Part shown: in pieces, positions 53,826-64,000 of the stretch | Numbering within the stretch: the first letter of the stretch is position 1 | How the letters are laid out: every line of letters starts with the position of its first letter | Source: Coenobita brevimanus | Lineage: Eukaryota > Arthropoda > Malacostraca > Decapoda > Coenobitidae | DNA: 64,000 bases | Assembly (NCBI GenBank): GCA_032717465.1 | Contig: CM064664.1 | Location: 3,470,969-3,534,968, forward strand | Direction of reading: 5' to 3' | The notes under the pieces: generated by a model | Seen by the model: only the letters and a program-made list of their open reading frames with translations | Told to the model about the DNA's origin: nothing | The model's database searches: none | Made by a program: the position numbers and the translations under genes

Positions 53826-54005
53826 ATTGGGGCCCAGTGTCCCGAGGATTGGACAGAACTGGGATTTTTCAAGTCTTTATAAAGTAGGGAACCCCCGGGT
53901 AGGGACCTATGAGCTTCGCGACTATGAGCCGATAGGCGGAGGGCGGTACGCTTAGTACCCTCCCAGTGCAGTGCCTCGCCCAGCACCCCTGGGATCCAAT
54001 GGGAT
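53821..54005. mobile_element. MITE-like element with 20-bp inverted ends
   Basis: Left end ATCCCATTGGGGCCCAG; right end on the minus strand ATCCCATTGGATCCCAG. Length 185 bp, flanked by TA repeats on both sides, with internal hairpins (GGTACGCTTAGTACC). Not related to family F. Confidence 0.6.
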
Positions 54006-54075
54006 ATATATATAAAGGAAATAAACCGACCAAAATTTGCTCAGTTGAAAGGGCCTCATTCATGATCACTCACGA

Positions 54076-54237
54076 TTAAAAATCGCGAAATCCTGACTCT
54101 GCCTCAAAGATATTAACATCCACACTTATGCGCTTTTCCATACGTCCCTCTTCAACCAAGACACACGTCTCCCCTGATGGCTCAGAAACATCAAAGTTCA
54201 CCAGTTCGTATGGGTCGTCCTCCAAGGCTGGCTCCAT
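54076..54237 (-). CDS. Small exon-like ORF, 53 codons
   Basis: ATG at 54237 to TAA at 54076. The peptide is acidic and complex (EDDPYELVNFDVSEPSG, VEEGRMEKRISVDVNIFEAE, ending GFRDF), free of low complexity and unlike the repeat-derived ORFs around it. The frame is also open about 33 nt upstream of the ATG to a TAA. No good splice acceptor precedes it. It may be a last exon, a small protein or a fragment of an unrecognised element. Confidence 0.3.
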   Translation of the reverse strand: MEPALEDDPYELVNFDVSEPSGETCVLVEEGRMEKRISVDVNIFEAESGFRDF

Positions 54238-54239
54238 TT

Positions 54240-55443
54240 CAGTACAGCAAACAGTGTAAGTAGGCCATTATACACACCGATCGGTTGTAATGCTCTTTGT
54301 TTTATGCAAATTTGCCATCTAGCCCATTATTATTTTTTCACTTTGGTATTCATGTTCATAATGTTTGAATATGACTCTGACAGTTGTGCCGCAAGATTTT
54401 ATTTCAGTTAATGAATAAATCAGTATTTTTTTTAAACAGGAATATGTCAACCTTTTCTTGCCTGAATGTGGTGAAAATAATGTTTGAGAGAGATGGTTCA
54501 TAGCCTACCTTTCTTCAGATACCGGCTTATAGTCGATAAGCTCATTTCTTCCAACGTCAGTGATCTGCACGTTACCCAGAAATCCTCAAAGAAAGGAGTA
54601 GTCCATCCTGAGCAATACAGGGTTAACATTAACAGTACAACAGCGCCACATTCACACACGCCTCGATTTTGACAGTTTGTAACATAAGTGCTTGTTATCC
54701 CAGGTTCATGTGATTGAGAAACCCGGCGAACTGCAGGATGAAACCGCGTTGCATCTAAAGTCCATCATTCTCGTTCCGAGTGATAGAGAGATTAGCTGAG
54801 GAGCGTTTGTTTAACCAGGAAGTGGAGTCACCCAGTCATATAGGTGTTACCGCGCCAAGGCGTCCCTGTGAAGAATCTCGGACCAAATAAAAAAAAAAAG
54901 ACACTTTATCCCTTAGCAGAGTATGATATTCTCTATGAGAGTGGAATATATTTCCCCTATTTTCCTCGAGGATCAAAGGACTTGCTTAGGATAAAAACTT
55001 AAGATTCGTTATTTGTCATTACACAAATCTGTTTCTGCGGGAAGAAATACAGGGATAGGGAGGTTGTGTACTCACATTTCCTTATCTTTCAGCAAAGAAG
55101 AGGTAATAGTGGTAATGATACCTCTATATTAATGCAGCACTATCTCTTCATTCCACCACATTAGGCACTGTATATTAATAACCTTCAAGGTAAGTTGCGG
55201 GAACTAGTCTAGTGATGCGATAACTTATTTGGGGTTAAGGGACATTCAGATCTTGTGAACGTGAGTACTAAAATGAGATATATACAAAGGAATATATATA
55301 TGTACTATACTGTATATATTGTATTAGTTGCAACCCTTGGCACATGTGAACATGAACCTGGTGGACTGTAGACTAATGTTTTTCTTCTGTAGTCAAGCAT
55401 CTTCCAGGGGTAAGATTGAAAGGGAGTTGATGGAAGTTTGTGC

Positions 55444-55445
<2 letters not shown>
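54240..55445. other. Gene-free stretch
   Basis: No supported gene. Around 54815-54870 a phrase (ACCAGGAAGTGGAGTCACCC AGTCATATAGG) resembles one at 11656-11700 (ACCAGGCAGCTTCACCACCC AGTCATATCAG), a possible weak dispersed repeat. Confidence 0.35.

Positions 55446-55538
<93 letters not shown>
55446..55538. repeat. (GT)n microsatellite
   Basis: GT tract of about 93 bp. Confidence 0.98.
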
Positions 55539-55539
<1 letters not shown>

Positions 55540-55540
<1 letters not shown>

Positions 55541-56249
55541 CCTCCCACAGGAACCACCTTGTCATGGTGGGCGGCATGCATACCCCATAAATCTGGTGGG
55601 CCATATCGGAGGGGGGAGATCCCTCCAGCCTCAACAAGTGGACTGGGTTACCCATGCTGAAGGGGCCATCAGTGCGGGGTCAGACTAAGTATACCCATCC
55701 GCCCTTGGACGCGTCAAGACAACGGGAGGAAATCCTGAATGTAAAATTCGTTGGTGATGTCCTCCAGAAGACAGGGTTTGACAGACAGAGCTCCCGGCAG
55801 ACTCCTGCAACCCTGAGCAGTAGACGGTCTTGGTGAATCTTCATGCCGCCATCACAGGCTAGGAAGGGCCAAGTAATGTGGCGGTAGGACTGCGTGTGCT
55901 CATCACCACACCAAATCCATTCATTGCACAAGCCCACTGCTATATTCACCTCCCATTTCACACAATCATCAAAACTAAATGACCTATGGTGACAGGACTG
56001 GGTGACGGTGACAGGTCATGGATATACGTGGAAGTCGCTAGCTCTAATCCTGCACATTAGTGGTCGCTGGCATGATGGCATAGGAGCATGTCATGCCTTC
56101 AGCAGCATCCAGTGCGACTATGCAGCCAGAAACGGACACCTAACTGCTTTGTCTGATGGGGAGGGGCTTAGAAAAGGCAACCTAAACATTTGCTGCTCTA
56201 CATCTGGGCAGATAACAGCGTTTGTCAAGACATTCCACAATGCCGTCGA
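55540..56249 (+). other. Possible 5' region of the RTE-E element
   Basis: Non-coding or decayed sequence directly upstream of the RTE-E endonuclease, including a CCACCTTGTCATGGTGG hairpin near 55554. Assignment to the element is by position only. Confidence 0.35.
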
Positions 56250-56259
56250 AGAACCAAAA

Positions 56260-57060
56260 GAATCCCTCTGACTCTTGCAACCAGGAATATACGGACCTTG
56301 TTTGATACTGACCAAAACACAGGACCACACCGTAGGACTGTCCTTGCACATGAACTGAAACGATAATAAATTGACATTACTGCCATATCTGAGATTCGCC
56401 TCGCAGGAGAGGGCAACCTAATAGAAGAAGGAGAAGGTTATAAGTACAGGTATTTCTGGAGAGGATACACAGACAACCTACTATAGAAGATCCAATAATC
56501 ACTTGTGGGTATATCAGAGATGCTGATGTCCTGGCCAAACCTCTCTTTAAAGCCAATATATAACACTCATCAGTGCCTATGCTCCAACGCTTGACTCTAA
56601 GACGCCGGAAAAGATTGCTTTAATGACTCTCTCGATGCCACCATTTCCCCAGTACCACTTAATGACAAAGTCATCCTGCTTGAATATTTTAATACCATTG
56701 TAGAAAAAGAAAACCACCTCTGATAAGGCGTTGTAGGTTGCCATGGTGTTGCTAACATGAACAACAATGGCCTTAGACAGCTTCCATTATGCTCATAACA
56801 AAGTTTGGTCATTACCAACGCCATTTTTCACCTTAAGAACAAACACAAGACACATGGATGGATACACGATCTAGAAACTGGCACCTAAATGATTATGTTA
56901 GTATAAGGCAGAGAGATCAAACAGAAGTTCTTATAACCCAGTCCATGAGAGGTGCTGGGTGCTCAGTAGACGCTGCTCTTATACTCACCAAACCTCAACT
57001 GGTCACATGCCCTCAAATGCACCGTAGACCATCCTCCAAGAAACTAAACTGTTGCATTTT
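56260..57060 (+). pseudogene. RTE-E endonuclease remnant
   Basis: Readable pieces: TLATRNIRTLFDTDQ, then ITAISEIRLAGEGNL (metal-binding Glu region), then near 56655 NDKVILLEYFNT where a GDFN-type motif is expected but lost. Stops are frequent. The phrase style matches the RTE/BovB-like endonucleases and not RTE-A or B. Confidence 0.72.
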
Positions 57061-57072
57061 AAAGGATGCAGC

Positions 57073-57074
<2 letters not shown>

Positions 57075-57107
<33 letters not shown>

Positions 57108-57168
57108 GCGAGGAAGAAGGAACCAAAGGCCATGAGCCCGCAGTCCAAAGGCCATGAGCCCGTAGTAC
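57075..57168 (-). mobile_element. LINE family C, short 3' end (copy C-4)
   Basis: Poly(T) 57075-57104 followed by the family-C terminal sequence (AATGCGAGGAAGAAGGAACC), with the phrase AAAGGCCATGAGCCCG duplicated. Inserted into the RTE-E endonuclease-linker boundary. Confidence 0.88.
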
Positions 57169-57169
57169 A

Positions 57170-58870
57170 ATTGCAGACAAGCTCTCTCAATGCCCACCAC
57201 TTGACTTAAACAACAATGCAACAAACCTAGACACAGAATGGCCGAACATTAAGACAATGCTTCATGGCAGTGCAGAGGAAATCCTAGATTTCATCACTCA
57301 CTCCTGTAATGACTGGTTTGATGATCATGCTGAGGACATACATTACCTTCTTGCATTAAAGAATAGAGCACATAACAACTGGTTGGCTCATCTTTGCTCC
57401 CTAAACCAAAAAACTTAATTCCAGAATCTCGTTAATGAAACCCACAGCAAACTGCCTGACATGGAGAATAAATGGTAAACTGAGCAAACAAAAGAGTTGC
57501 AATGACTAACTGATATTTTTGACCAACATGGATTCAACAAGTCGATAAAAACTATGTAAGAGCGAACCAAACATATCATAAACACTATGCGTTCAACCGA
57601 GGGAGAGGGCCTGAAAGACAAGCAAGCAATCCTAGAACTAGGGACAACAACCCTTCAACACCTTACTGTATCGAAGAAACCCAGGGGAGCACAATACCCT
57701 TGATAACACTCCAAATCTCCTCACACAGCAGATCTCAGTGTCCCACCTGCACTTGCAGAAACTATACAGGCCATCCGATCCCTAAAAAATAACAAAAGCA
57801 TGGGCCCTGATGGCATACCATCTGAACTAATCAAAGAGGGTGGCCAGTTAGTCCACTGGTGCCATAATAATCTCATTCTGGTTATCAGAAATCAAGAACA
57901 AATTCTATCTGAATGGCATACATCTAATACTATAACTATCTACAAAAAGAAATGGAAATGCTCATATTGTGACAACAGTAGAGGTATCTCCCTCCTGGTA
58001 AATTCTTGCAAAGTAATAGCCAAGATAACGTTCTTCAGTCCTACAAAACATCTGAATGAGTGAACACTTCCTGAAACACAACATGAATTTTGTAAGAAAA
58101 CACATTCCAGTGATATGAATTTATCTTTGTTCCCAGACAGGTACAGGGGAAACGCCACGAGCAGAAGTGTGAATTCTATATTGCATTTACGAGTACTGAT
58201 CACGAAAAAGTATTGGACACTGACAGCAGAGAACCTTTATGTAATGCTGTTTCAAAACTTGGAGTTCAAAACGAGTTTCTTACCATTCTGTAGAGTCTGC
58301 ATGACAACATGAATGCTCGTGAATCCATAGGCGGGTGCTAATCCAAACCCTTCAAAGTGTACGTGTGGGTAAAGAAAGAATGTGTCCTGGCTCCTGTCAT
58401 TTTCAACATCTGTCTCTCTGCAGTCTCCCTGTTAAGTCAACAACAAATGAATCCTGATGACTTAATAAAAATCCAGTTCCGTCTAGACGATAGCTTATTT
58501 AATCTCTGACGTCTTCAAGCAAAGTCAAAAGCTGAACTGACTTCTTACTGAGAGCTGTGCTATCCTTACACATAGCGCAGAAGCCCTACGATAGAATACT
58601 GGCATCGTTTCTAATACATACCCTGCAATGAGACTCTAAAAAAGTTTCAGTAAAACAGAGAAATATATCAAAGAAAGAACCTAGTAAAGTCCCATACATT
58701 TCAGATAAAGGGCTAAAATGTTAAACAGGTGGAGAATTTTACCTGCCTTGGATGTGTGTTCACAGGTATACATATCTCTGATGCAGAAGTCCTTGCACGA
58801 ATCAACCATGTCTCGACTTTATCTGGACGTCTCAGACACAGAATGTTTTAATATATCAGCCTAAGTATCG
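57170..58870 (+). pseudogene. RTE-E linker and reverse transcriptase remnant
   Basis: Linker pieces DTEWPNIKTMLHGSAEEIL and ALKNRAHNNWL are followed by AIRSLKNNKSMGPDGIPSEL (57766-57825), the RT fingers motif. Further pieces are SNTITIYKKK, SRGISLL and a decayed HEFCKKTHSS. No intact YxDD box is visible. Confidence 0.75.
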
Positions 58871-58879
58871 AGACAAGGG

Positions 58880-58979
<100 letters not shown>

Positions 58980-58982
58980 ACA

Positions 58983-59278
58983 CGCGACTCTGGGTATAGG
59001 CTTCACAGCCTGCTCCTAAGGCCCAATAGTCCTCCTACATACCATACACTTCTACATGTCACCACTTCGTTGCTAACACCCACCGTCCATATTGATTAAA
59101 TGCTAGGACTGTCTCATACAGGACAGGTATTGATATTAGCGGGGGTCTCCTTGTAGATCAGTAAAGTCTGATTTTATGAAATTCAAATCCTTAAACTGTT
59201 CCCTGCCCCAGCTGGGATTTGAATGTGGGTCCGGTTGGAATGAAGGCAACATCTGCCGATTGACCCACCCCCTCCCCC
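58983..59278 (-). mobile_element. SINE family D, copy 3
   Basis: Plus-strand CTCTGGGTATAGGCTTCACAG near the tail side; minus-strand head near 59270 with GGGTCAATCGGCAGA (A-box-like) and ACATTCAAATCCC (B-box-like). Inserted in the old RTE-E copy. Confidence 0.78.
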
Positions 59279-59280
59279 TA

Positions 59281-59760
59281 CATACATTTGTATGCCTCTT
59301 CACTCTCTTATATGGAGGTGAATCCTAGATTAGTTACAAGCTTTATATCAAACAGCCTGAATCATTTCACATTCAATACGTCCAACACATCCTATAACTT
59401 ACATGGGACGATAAAGTCCCATAATTACGAAGCCTCCAGTGGGCAAAGTCAACAAGAATAAAAACCATGCAGTCTAAGAAACATCTGAGATGGGCTGGAC
59501 ACGTGTTCCGTGTCCTACAGCACCATTTCCAAGCCAGGTTCTGTATGGCCAACTCCCTGCAGCACGTCGCAACCCAGGGGGACAGAATAAAAGACATAAT
59601 GATCATATTAGAATAATTTTGAAAAAAGGCAACAACATACCAAAAGATCATGAAGCCAATACCTTGGACAAAGAACAATGGCAAACTTTCTGCAGCGAAG
59701 GAACAATTAATCTTGAAGAAAATCAGTAACTGGCCAGAGAAAGCGTAGACAGTGGAGGCA
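59281..59760 (+). pseudogene. RTE-E C-terminal remnant
   Basis: Pieces KHLRWAGHVFRV and QARFCMANSLQ followed by a K-rich stretch and TLDKEQWQTFC match the C-terminal block of RTE proteins (WAGHV ... R..W). Mixed frames. Confidence 0.72.
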
Positions 59761-59933
59761 CAACTAAAACAGAGTTCTCCCATTTAACCAGGATTTTATT
59801 GGCCGACTGTGGGGTAAAGTTTGTGGATCCAGCATTATTCTGCAGTCACACATGTTGGCACCAATGACAGTGAGAAACACACCATCATAGTGAGTATACC
59901 AGGCGTTGTCTTCTGTAGCACAAGGACAGCTTG

Positions 59934-59935
<2 letters not shown>

Positions 59936-60007
<72 letters not shown>

Positions 60008-60094
60008 CATAGATGGATCGATAGATAGATAGATAGCTGTATATAGATAGATAGATAGATAGATAGGTAGATAGATAGATATAGATATATATAT
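59936..60094. repeat. (GT)n and (GATA)n microsatellites
   Basis: GT tract 59936-60006, a short unique spacer, then GATA/TAGA repeats to about 60084, ending in ATATATAT beside RTE-A copy A-10. Confidence 0.96.
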
Positions 60095-61265
60095 TGCAAG
60101 ATGCTTTAATCCCTTATACGGGGTGGCCACAAACAAATCGCCTCCACGTCACCCTGTCCTCCGCCAATTCCCTGCCCTGCTCCCAATTCACATCCCCCTC
60201 TCTCATATACCTCTCCACTCCATTCCTCCATCTCATCCTTGGCCTTCTCCTCCCTCTCTCCCCCTCCACCTCACTCATACACTCTCCTCGTCTGTCTCTC
60301 ACTCCCCATCCTCTCCAAACCACCTCAATGCGTTTCTCCTATCACTTCCTATCATATCCACATCCACACCACAACACTCCTTCACATCCTCATTTGTCTG
60401 TCTCTCCATGTGACTCCACAGGCTCCTCTCAAATAGCTCATTTCCATTGCTCTCACTCTTGACTTGTGTCCTTCCAACAACGTCCAAGCTTCACTTCCAT
60501 ACGTAAGAGTTGGTATCACAATACTGTCATGTAGTAAATTTTTCACTTCCATGCTCACTTCCCTGTTTCCTATCACTGCCTTCAAAGAACCAACAACCTT
60601 TCTTCCTTGTTGTACCCTTTCAAGCACTTCACCCTCCAAACTTCCATCCCTACTCATCACACTCCCTAAGTACTTAAACGTACTCACATTTTCCATTTCC
60701 TCATCATCCAACCTCACTGTACATTCACTGACTTCACTTCTTTCTAAGACCATCACTTTACTCTTCCCTACATTCACCTTTAGATTCCGTTTCTTACACA
60801 CTCTCCCAAACTCATCCATCAAGCCTTGCAACTCCCCTTCGTCTTCGCTTACCAACACAGCATCATCTGCAAACAAGAGTACAGGGAGTTTTCAAACACT
60901 CTCCTCTCTCACCAGGGCCACTCCAACATCCACTGCCCTACCTGGTATCACTTTTGTAACCCCATCCATATACAGATTGAACAACCATGGAGACATGACA
61001 CATCCTTATTTCAACGCAACCTTCAAATAGAAAAACTCACTCAGTTCACCATCCACACGCACTGCAGCCTTAGCACCTTCATACATACTCCTCACAGATT
61101 TCAACAACTTCCCATCTACTCCATATATTCTTAATATTTTCCACAATCCTTGTCTATCCACCCTCTCATATGCTTTCTTCATATCCATGAAGGCCGCATA
61201 CAACTTCTTTCCCTTCTCTAGAAACTTTTCCACTAAAGATCTAAGAATGAATATCAGATCTACAC
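60095..61265 (-). mobile_element. RTE-A LINE, copy A-10 (5'-truncated)
   Basis: Minus strand. The 3' end lies at 60095 (TTGCAAGATGCTTTAATCCC), and the copy extends to the RT fingers at 61233-61265 (VEKFLEKGKKLYAAFMDMKK). The long frame 60876-60382 begins at the catalytic region as MFADDAVLVSEDE and includes FKYLGSVMSRDG and TYGSEAWTLLE. A stop precedes it (near 60890), so the RT core is split from 61233-61006. The C-terminal frame is also shifted near 60400. Confidence 0.92.
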
Positions 61266-61414
61266 AACTTTCAGAAGATCGAACAAGAAATTAATGTCGA
61301 TTTATTTTGTCCTAATTTTCGCTTCATACCTTAGCACATAAATAACGCTGCATGAGTATTTTGTCTGACATTGTAAAGTAAATTTGTAAGCGCCTAATCC
61401 TCTATTCATCTGTG

Positions 61415-61753
61415 ATGGCAGATCGTTTGCACATAGTGAGGATGTGGCTGGAAGGCGTATCGGTGAGAGACATTGCACTGGAGACTGGTGCAAGTGTCTC
61501 CACGATTTACAGATGGATTCACCGCTGGCAGCAGGAGAGAAACGTGGATGCCAAAGCTTGTCAGAGAATACGTCAGCTCGGAACCACATCCTGGGATACG
61601 AGCATAGTGACAGGAGACGACACACTATCACAACAATGTCATTTCATTTCCTTGCCCACAGCTTATTGTGCACAATTAAACATCGTCTCTTGGGACGCAT
61701 ATCCTCTTCCTTTTTATGCTTTAGAAGTCAGTACTCTTGGAATCGCCAAATAG
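61415..61753 (+). CDS. Helix-turn-helix, transposase-like ORF
   Basis: A 113-codon frame from ATG 61415. Residues 2-45 form a homeodomain-like HTH: IVRMWLEGVSVRDIALETGA, then STIYRWIHRWQQE. This is the DNA-binding start of IS630/Tc1-mariner-type transposases and relatives. Beyond about residue 50 the similarity ends (RIRQLGTTSWDTS and on) and no DDE catalytic part follows, so it is a truncated transposase, a decayed element or a first exon of a domesticated gene. I see no terminal inverted repeats nearby. It begins 150 bp after the truncated 5' end of RTE-A copy A-10. Confidence 0.5.
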   Translation: MADRLHIVRMWLEGVSVRDIALETGASVSTIYRWIHRWQQERNVDAKACQRIRQLGTTSWDTSIVTGDDTLSQQCHFISLPTAYCAQLNIVSWDAYPLPFYALEVSTLGIAK

Positions 61754-63531
61754 TCATTGTGGGGCTCAAAAAATAATACAAAAATCGCGGGACATCTCTT
61801 GGAATCTCGTGTCTCAATCTGTTGCAGGTCAGTCTTGATTTTTTGGTTACAGAAAAGCGTGACAGGACTAAACTGGCGGCGAAACATGAAGTGTAAGACA
61901 CAAAAAACTCTTTAGGAATATCAAGAAACCATCGTCATTGCTTTCTTTTTAAAAATAAGGCAAACGTTTGCTTAAATAACAATACTTCCTGTCTACGTAT
62001 ACGATCCTGAGTGTATATCCCTTAGCGTTCTTCATATCTATCTTGCTCTCACTTGACGATTTTTTCTTCGATTACATATTTTACTGAAGGAGTTTGATTG
62101 AGGATGTTTCTGACTCCTCCCCTGAAGGAGGAATTCTTGTCAGTAGGTAAAAAAAAAAAATCTGCAGTATATCACAATGTAATTATTTAGCAGTTCTGTA
62201 TACTGTGCATTAGTGCCGGGTTACTTTCCTTGTTTGGCAGCAGGATACCACTGCATATCTCTTAAATCACTCACTGCGATGTATTAGTTACTCTGGCAAC
62301 CCACAACCTATTTCATTCAACTGGGGAGACATTTCATAGTGAAGGAGTGATTGATGTTATATCGAACCTCTTCACTTTGAAGGCAACGTGAATGAGTTCA
62401 CTTTCAACATATAGTTTGGTCATTATCTTCAGAATGTGAACTCGTATACCAGTAGATGAAAATAAATCTCAAGTGATTCATTTGTACCCTGTCCTAGTAA
62501 CTGCTTAATCCAGTCCCGGATTTTTTTCTATGTAATATTTTGCCTTATTGAATAAAAGTCCATACCTATCTCATTCAGTATCATAACATGCTTTCCAGGT
62601 AATTTCATCGATTGCTAAAGAGTGCTCAGGCAGTGAGGAATTTGTCATTACGTTCCTTCGGTTTTCCAAGACGAAAACAGCCAAGCTGTTTATTGTCAGA
62701 CATTCTGCGCTTTTGGTGGAAAGGAATCTTTGTGAATATAACAATAATCCATGTTAATCATCTTGGGGGATCCTAGGAAGGTACCTGTAACCATCCAGGA
62801 GGCTCTAGGAAGAGTAATTTCCGACCGGTCTCTCATTGACACTGACTCTGTTAGACTGGCCCCTGGGCCGGTCCGTCACAGAACAAAACCGTAATGAGAT
62901 ATCAAGGGTTGACGTACTCATAGAAGATGTCAGCGTTGTAAAGTGCTTGACAGACCAGGATGATTTCTGCAATATATTATATTAGTTATACTAGGAAATG
63001 ACCAGGATCCCCCCAGCCATAAGAGACAAGTTGGAAGAGGGTGAAAATGATGAACACAATAAACACTAATATTATTTGGGCACTAACTTAAATACACTAC
63101 AGTCTCCGAAAGTCCCGTTCCTCCTCCTGCCGCTCAGCAACTCGTAACCTTATATTAGTCTGAGTAAGGTTGCATACCGTCACTGTAATCTGTTTGGTTA
63201 CTTACACAATTTAGTTTTACCCAGTTGTTAGTTACAATTACTATAACTAATATGATGCTTGAATTACGGATGGGCTGCAGAAGGAACGAAAATTTTGAAA
63301 CAATAGTCCATTTAGGTCAGTTTCAAAATATGATTAATATTCGTTGTCTCCATATTTTTCATCTTCTCCCAATCTGCATTTTTTATGGGGGAGGCAGATC
63401 CTGACCATTGTTCTTTAACTCGCTAAGAACAATCGAAGGGAATAATGAGGACAGTTAACATGAAACAAAATTATCAATAGACCTTTACGGCGGTGAATAC
63501 CAGAAGGACAGATGACAAAGGCTCGGATTTT
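61754..63531. other. Gene-free stretch
   Basis: No gene or known repeat recognised. A short hairpin (CTCCTCCCCTGAAGGAGG) lies near 62116. Confidence 0.4.
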
Positions 63532-63731
63532 CGTGAGTTAAGAAAGCTCCATACCTCCACTTCCTTATGGACATCTTTTTCTGTATGGGTGGTTACTATT
63601 ATTGTCTACGTTATTTGTGCAGAGTAAAGCGAAATTGGTAGCATTTATGCAACACAAAACAGGACACGAAGGAGTAAAAAATTAAATATATCACAGGCGA
63701 AAAGGTACTATAGAGCTTCCTCAACCAACGA
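63532..63731. mobile_element. MITE family F, copy 4
   Basis: Left end GAGTTAAGAAAGCTCCATAC; right end read on the minus strand CGTTGGTTGAGGAAGCTCTA. Interior TCTACGTTATTTGTGCAGAG matches copies 2 and 3. About 200 bp. Confidence 0.7.
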
Positions 63732-63960
63732 GAGCAGGCGTCTAATTAACTGTGGGTGATGAAGCAGGCCCTGATCAACGACACAGCTTTTGGTGATAAT
63801 TATACAGTCTCCTTCACCAACCCGTCTCTGCCAGGTCCTTAAGATGTACAGTTATATTCATTAATACACCTACACTCATATTTAGTTTCAGTGCACTGTC
63901 TTACGAGTACATTTGGAGGATACGTGTGGTGGGTATGGGGAGAGCACATGTTACAGCTAT

Positions 63961-63962
63961 GT

Positions 63963-63998
<36 letters not shown>
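63961..63998. repeat. (GT)n microsatellite at window end
   Basis: GT tract running to the last bases of the window. Confidence 0.95.
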
Positions 63999-64000
63999 TC

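Overview
The window looks like nuclear DNA of a repeat-rich arthropod, most likely a decapod crustacean. That assignment is inference from the RTE-type LINEs, the very long (GT)n, (AT)n, (CT)n, (ATT)n and (GATA)n tracts and the absence of compact gene clusters; no conserved single-copy host gene settles it. Nearly all recognisable coding capacity belongs to mobile elements. Only a few short ORFs look like possible host exons.

Layout. 0-4.4 kb: a tandem dimer, a MITE, an RTE-A 3' fragment, a possible tail-anchored membrane protein exon and microsatellites. 4.4-7.6 kb: a full-length RTE-A LINE with target-site duplication. 7.2-10.8 kb: a tandem duplication carrying the LINE 3' end plus an 18-bp minisatellite. 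13-15.3 kb: an old Ty3/Gypsy-like remnant (minus strand). 15.3-20.3 kb: truncated LINE pieces and a SINE. 20.7-24.2 kb: a nearly full-length second LINE family (RTE-B). 24.6-26.8 kb: a dispersed repeat, a tRNA-Glu-like inverted/direct repeat cluster and a SINE. 27.3-29.8 kb: a poly(A)-tailed LINE (family C, minus strand). 30.5-35.4 kb: a large intron-poor minus-strand gene coding for a FEN/XPG-like nuclease with a C-terminal CXC domain and N-terminal paired zinc-binding modules. 37-46 kb: more LINE-A/C fragments, a MITE, microsatellites and a tRNA-like repeat with a perfect 30-bp hairpin. 46.4-51.9 kb: a complete LTR retrotransposon with two nearly identical LTRs and an integrase-before-RT order, inserted in a (TA)n tract. 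52-64 kb: MITEs, an old RTE family (E) broken by nested insertions, another RTE-A copy (minus strand), a transposase-like helix-turn-helix ORF and microsatellites.

Five retroelement lineages interact here by nesting and by seeding microsatellites: RTE-A and RTE-B end in GATA-type repeats, family C and the SINEs end in poly(A), and the LTR element sits inside (TA)n. The strongest candidates for something not well described are the 5-kb FEN/XPG-CXC gene, the gag-PR-IN-RT order of the LTR element (also kept in the older copy at 13-15 kb), and a 48-nt foldable 5' motif shared by two otherwise diverged LINE families.
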